Assembly (NCBI GenBank): GCA_018715445.1
Contig: DVLP01000286.1
Span: 1-7,094 of the forward strand
Length of the DNA: 7,094 nucleotides
DNA from: Candidatus Avipropionibacterium avicola
Lineage (GTDB): Bacteria > Actinomycetota > Actinomycetes > Propionibacteriales > Propionibacteriaceae
Reading direction: 5' to 3'
A program made the position numbers and the translations under genes. Shown one piece after another: positions 6,438-7,094 of the stretch. Each line of letters begins with the position of its first letter. Position 1 is the stretch's first letter. The notes under the pieces were generated by a model, which did not search any database, was not told the origin of the DNA, and worked only from the letters and a program-made list of their open reading frames with translations.

Positions 6438-6449
6438 TACCCTCGGAGC
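6438..6449 (+). promoter_or_regulatory. Probable leaderless promoter of the thioredoxin gene
   Basis: TACCCT at 6438-6443 is followed by exactly six bases and then the ATG at 6450. A TANNNT -10 box at this distance places the transcript's first base on the A of the start codon, the usual geometry of leaderless mRNAs in actinomycetes. There is no Shine-Dalgarno with proper spacing, which agrees with this reading. Confidence 0.5.
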
Positions 6450-6851
6450 ATGGCCCAGCGCGCACTCACCCGGGACTCCCTGGAGTCCACGCTGGCGACC
6501 GAGGGCATCGTCGTACTCGACTTCGGGGCCAGATGGTGTCGGCCCTGCCACCTCTTCTCAGCGGTGATCGACCGGGCGGCTGAACGTCACCGCGACGTCG
6601 TCTTCGCCAGTGTCGACACCGATGCCGAACAGGAGCTGGCGGCAGCCTTCGGCGTGACCTCCCTCCCGACAGTGGTCGTCTTCCGTGACGGGGTGATGGT
6701 CTTCTCCGGGGCAGGTTCGCTCACCGGCCGCGGCCTCACCGAGCTGATTGCCTCGGTCCGCGACCTCGACATGGCTGCGGTACGCGAGCGGATGGCAGCA
6801 GGAGGCAAGATCCCAACAGAAGAAGGGATCACTGCGAGCGACGGGACCTGA
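6450..6851 (+). CDS. Thioredoxin-fold protein with WCRPC active site
   Basis: This is a cytoplasmic thioredoxin of 133 residues, expected to reduce protein disulfides by dithiol exchange. The active site is WCRPC (Cys30 and Cys33) in place of the classical WCGPC. The buried acid of thioredoxin is kept as Asp24, and the cis-proline is Pro73 in SLPT. The order beta-strand, active site, central strand (VVFASVDTD), cis-Pro, and final strands (VVVFRDGV then FSGAG) is complete. After the core there is a C-terminal tail of about 25-30 polar residues not found in standard thioredoxins of about 105-110 residues. The Arg between the cysteines should shift the redox potential, but its partner reductase is not visible here. 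The start codon agrees with the leaderless promoter. It is divergent from yeiH and convergent with the cupin gene, with only four bases between the stops. Confidence 0.92.
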   Translation: MAQRALTRDSLESTLATEGIVVLDFGARWCRPCHLFSAVIDRAAERHRDVVFASVDTDAEQELAAAFGVTSLPTVVVFRDGVMVFSGAGSLTGRGLTELIASVRDLDMAAVRERMAAGGKIPTEEGITASDGT

Positions 6852-6860
6852 ACCCTCAGG
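6847..6860. terminator. Short hairpin spanning both stop codons of thioredoxin and cupin genes
   Basis: CCTGA at 6847-6851 and TCAGG at 6856-6860 form a perfect five-base stem with loop ACCC. The two facing TGA stops make up three of the five pairs, which is automatic for such a junction. There is no T-run, and at five pairs it is weak as a terminator. It is the same arrangement as at 4348-4365. Confidence 0.25.
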
Positions 6861-7094
6861 CGTCGGTGGCGTCGCCGGAGGACCGCAGCCGACTGGTGTC
6901 GATCACCAACGACTGCCGACGGCGGTGCACCGTCAGGTAACGCAGCCCCTGATCCCCTGCCACGAACGCCCGCTCGGAGCGTCGCGGCAACCAGACCAAC
7001 GCCCCCGGCGACAACGGGACCGATTCATCGCCGCTGAGCAGCTCGCCCGATCCGTCGAGCACGTGGACCAGCACGTCGAGATCGGGGCCGACAT
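6856..7094 (-). CDS. Cupin-like protein, C-terminal part only
   Basis: The 3' end of a minus-strand gene runs from the window edge to a TGA at 6858-6856; its start lies outside. The visible 78 residues have a cupin-type rhythm: VLVHVLDGSGELL, then PLSPGALVWLPRRSERAF, then a closing strand LRYLTVHRRR and a polar tail. No metal-binding His-x-His or the later cupin His is visible in this part. The position that often holds His is occupied by Arg-rich sequence (PRRSER), so this cupin may not bind metal through this half. A GTG at 7074 could start a shorter product, but the frame is open to the edge and the fold would lose its first strands, so a longer gene is more likely. Function is unknown; the fold call is moderate. 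Confidence 0.6.
   Translation of the reverse strand, partial: VGPDLDVLVHVLDGSGELLSGDESVPLSPGALVWLPRRSERAFVAGDQGLRYLTVHRRRQSLVIDTSRLRSSGDATDA

Noticed and set aside
6358..6465. Longer yeiH start giving 36 extra N-terminal residues
   Set aside because: The extension is unlike the family, lacks a ribosome site, and its start would overlap the first codons of the thioredoxin gene and the divergent promoter.

Overview
This window is a dense, high-GC stretch of bacterial chromosome. Third positions are almost always G or C, non-ATG starts occur, spacers are short, and one promoter is placed as in a leaderless transcript. All of this fits an actinomycete (Actinomycetota). The protein style would suit Propionibacteriales or a relative, but the sequence alone does not settle the family. 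No RNA gene, insertion sequence, CRISPR array or phage gene is visible, and no spacer exceeds 100 bases.

Left part (1-4350, + strand): a GPH-family sugar:cation symporter, whose start probably lies just outside the window, overlaps by 14 bases a GH13 alpha-glucosidase of the oligo-1,6-glucosidase type. The two look like a translationally coupled uptake-and-hydrolysis unit. The symporter would import an alpha-glucoside intact and the cytoplasmic glucosidase would split it. The valine after the catalytic nucleophile points to alpha-1,6 linkages (isomaltose or isomalto-oligosaccharides). After 91 bases with its own possible promoter comes a putative alpha/beta-hydrolase esterase.

Middle part (4363-6357, - strand): a YeiH/UPF0324 membrane protein is followed by an atypical glycerophosphodiester phosphodiesterase-like protein. 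A 72-base spacer between them holds a hairpin, a possible promoter and a strong Shine-Dalgarno sequence, so they may be expressed separately.

Right part (6450-7094): a thioredoxin is transcribed divergently from yeiH, apparently as a leaderless mRNA. It converges on the 3' end of a cupin-like gene cut by the window edge. Both convergent junctions are very tight (12 and 4 bases), and in each the two stop codons sit inside a small hairpin.

Most of the window is ordinary metabolic and housekeeping sequence. I do not see a clear undescribed system. The points most worth a second look are the roughly 90-residue N-terminal domain and the Pro/Asp/Arg-rich internal insertion of the GH13 enzyme, the altered motifs of the phosphodiesterase, the leaderless thioredoxin promoter, and the stop-codon hairpins.
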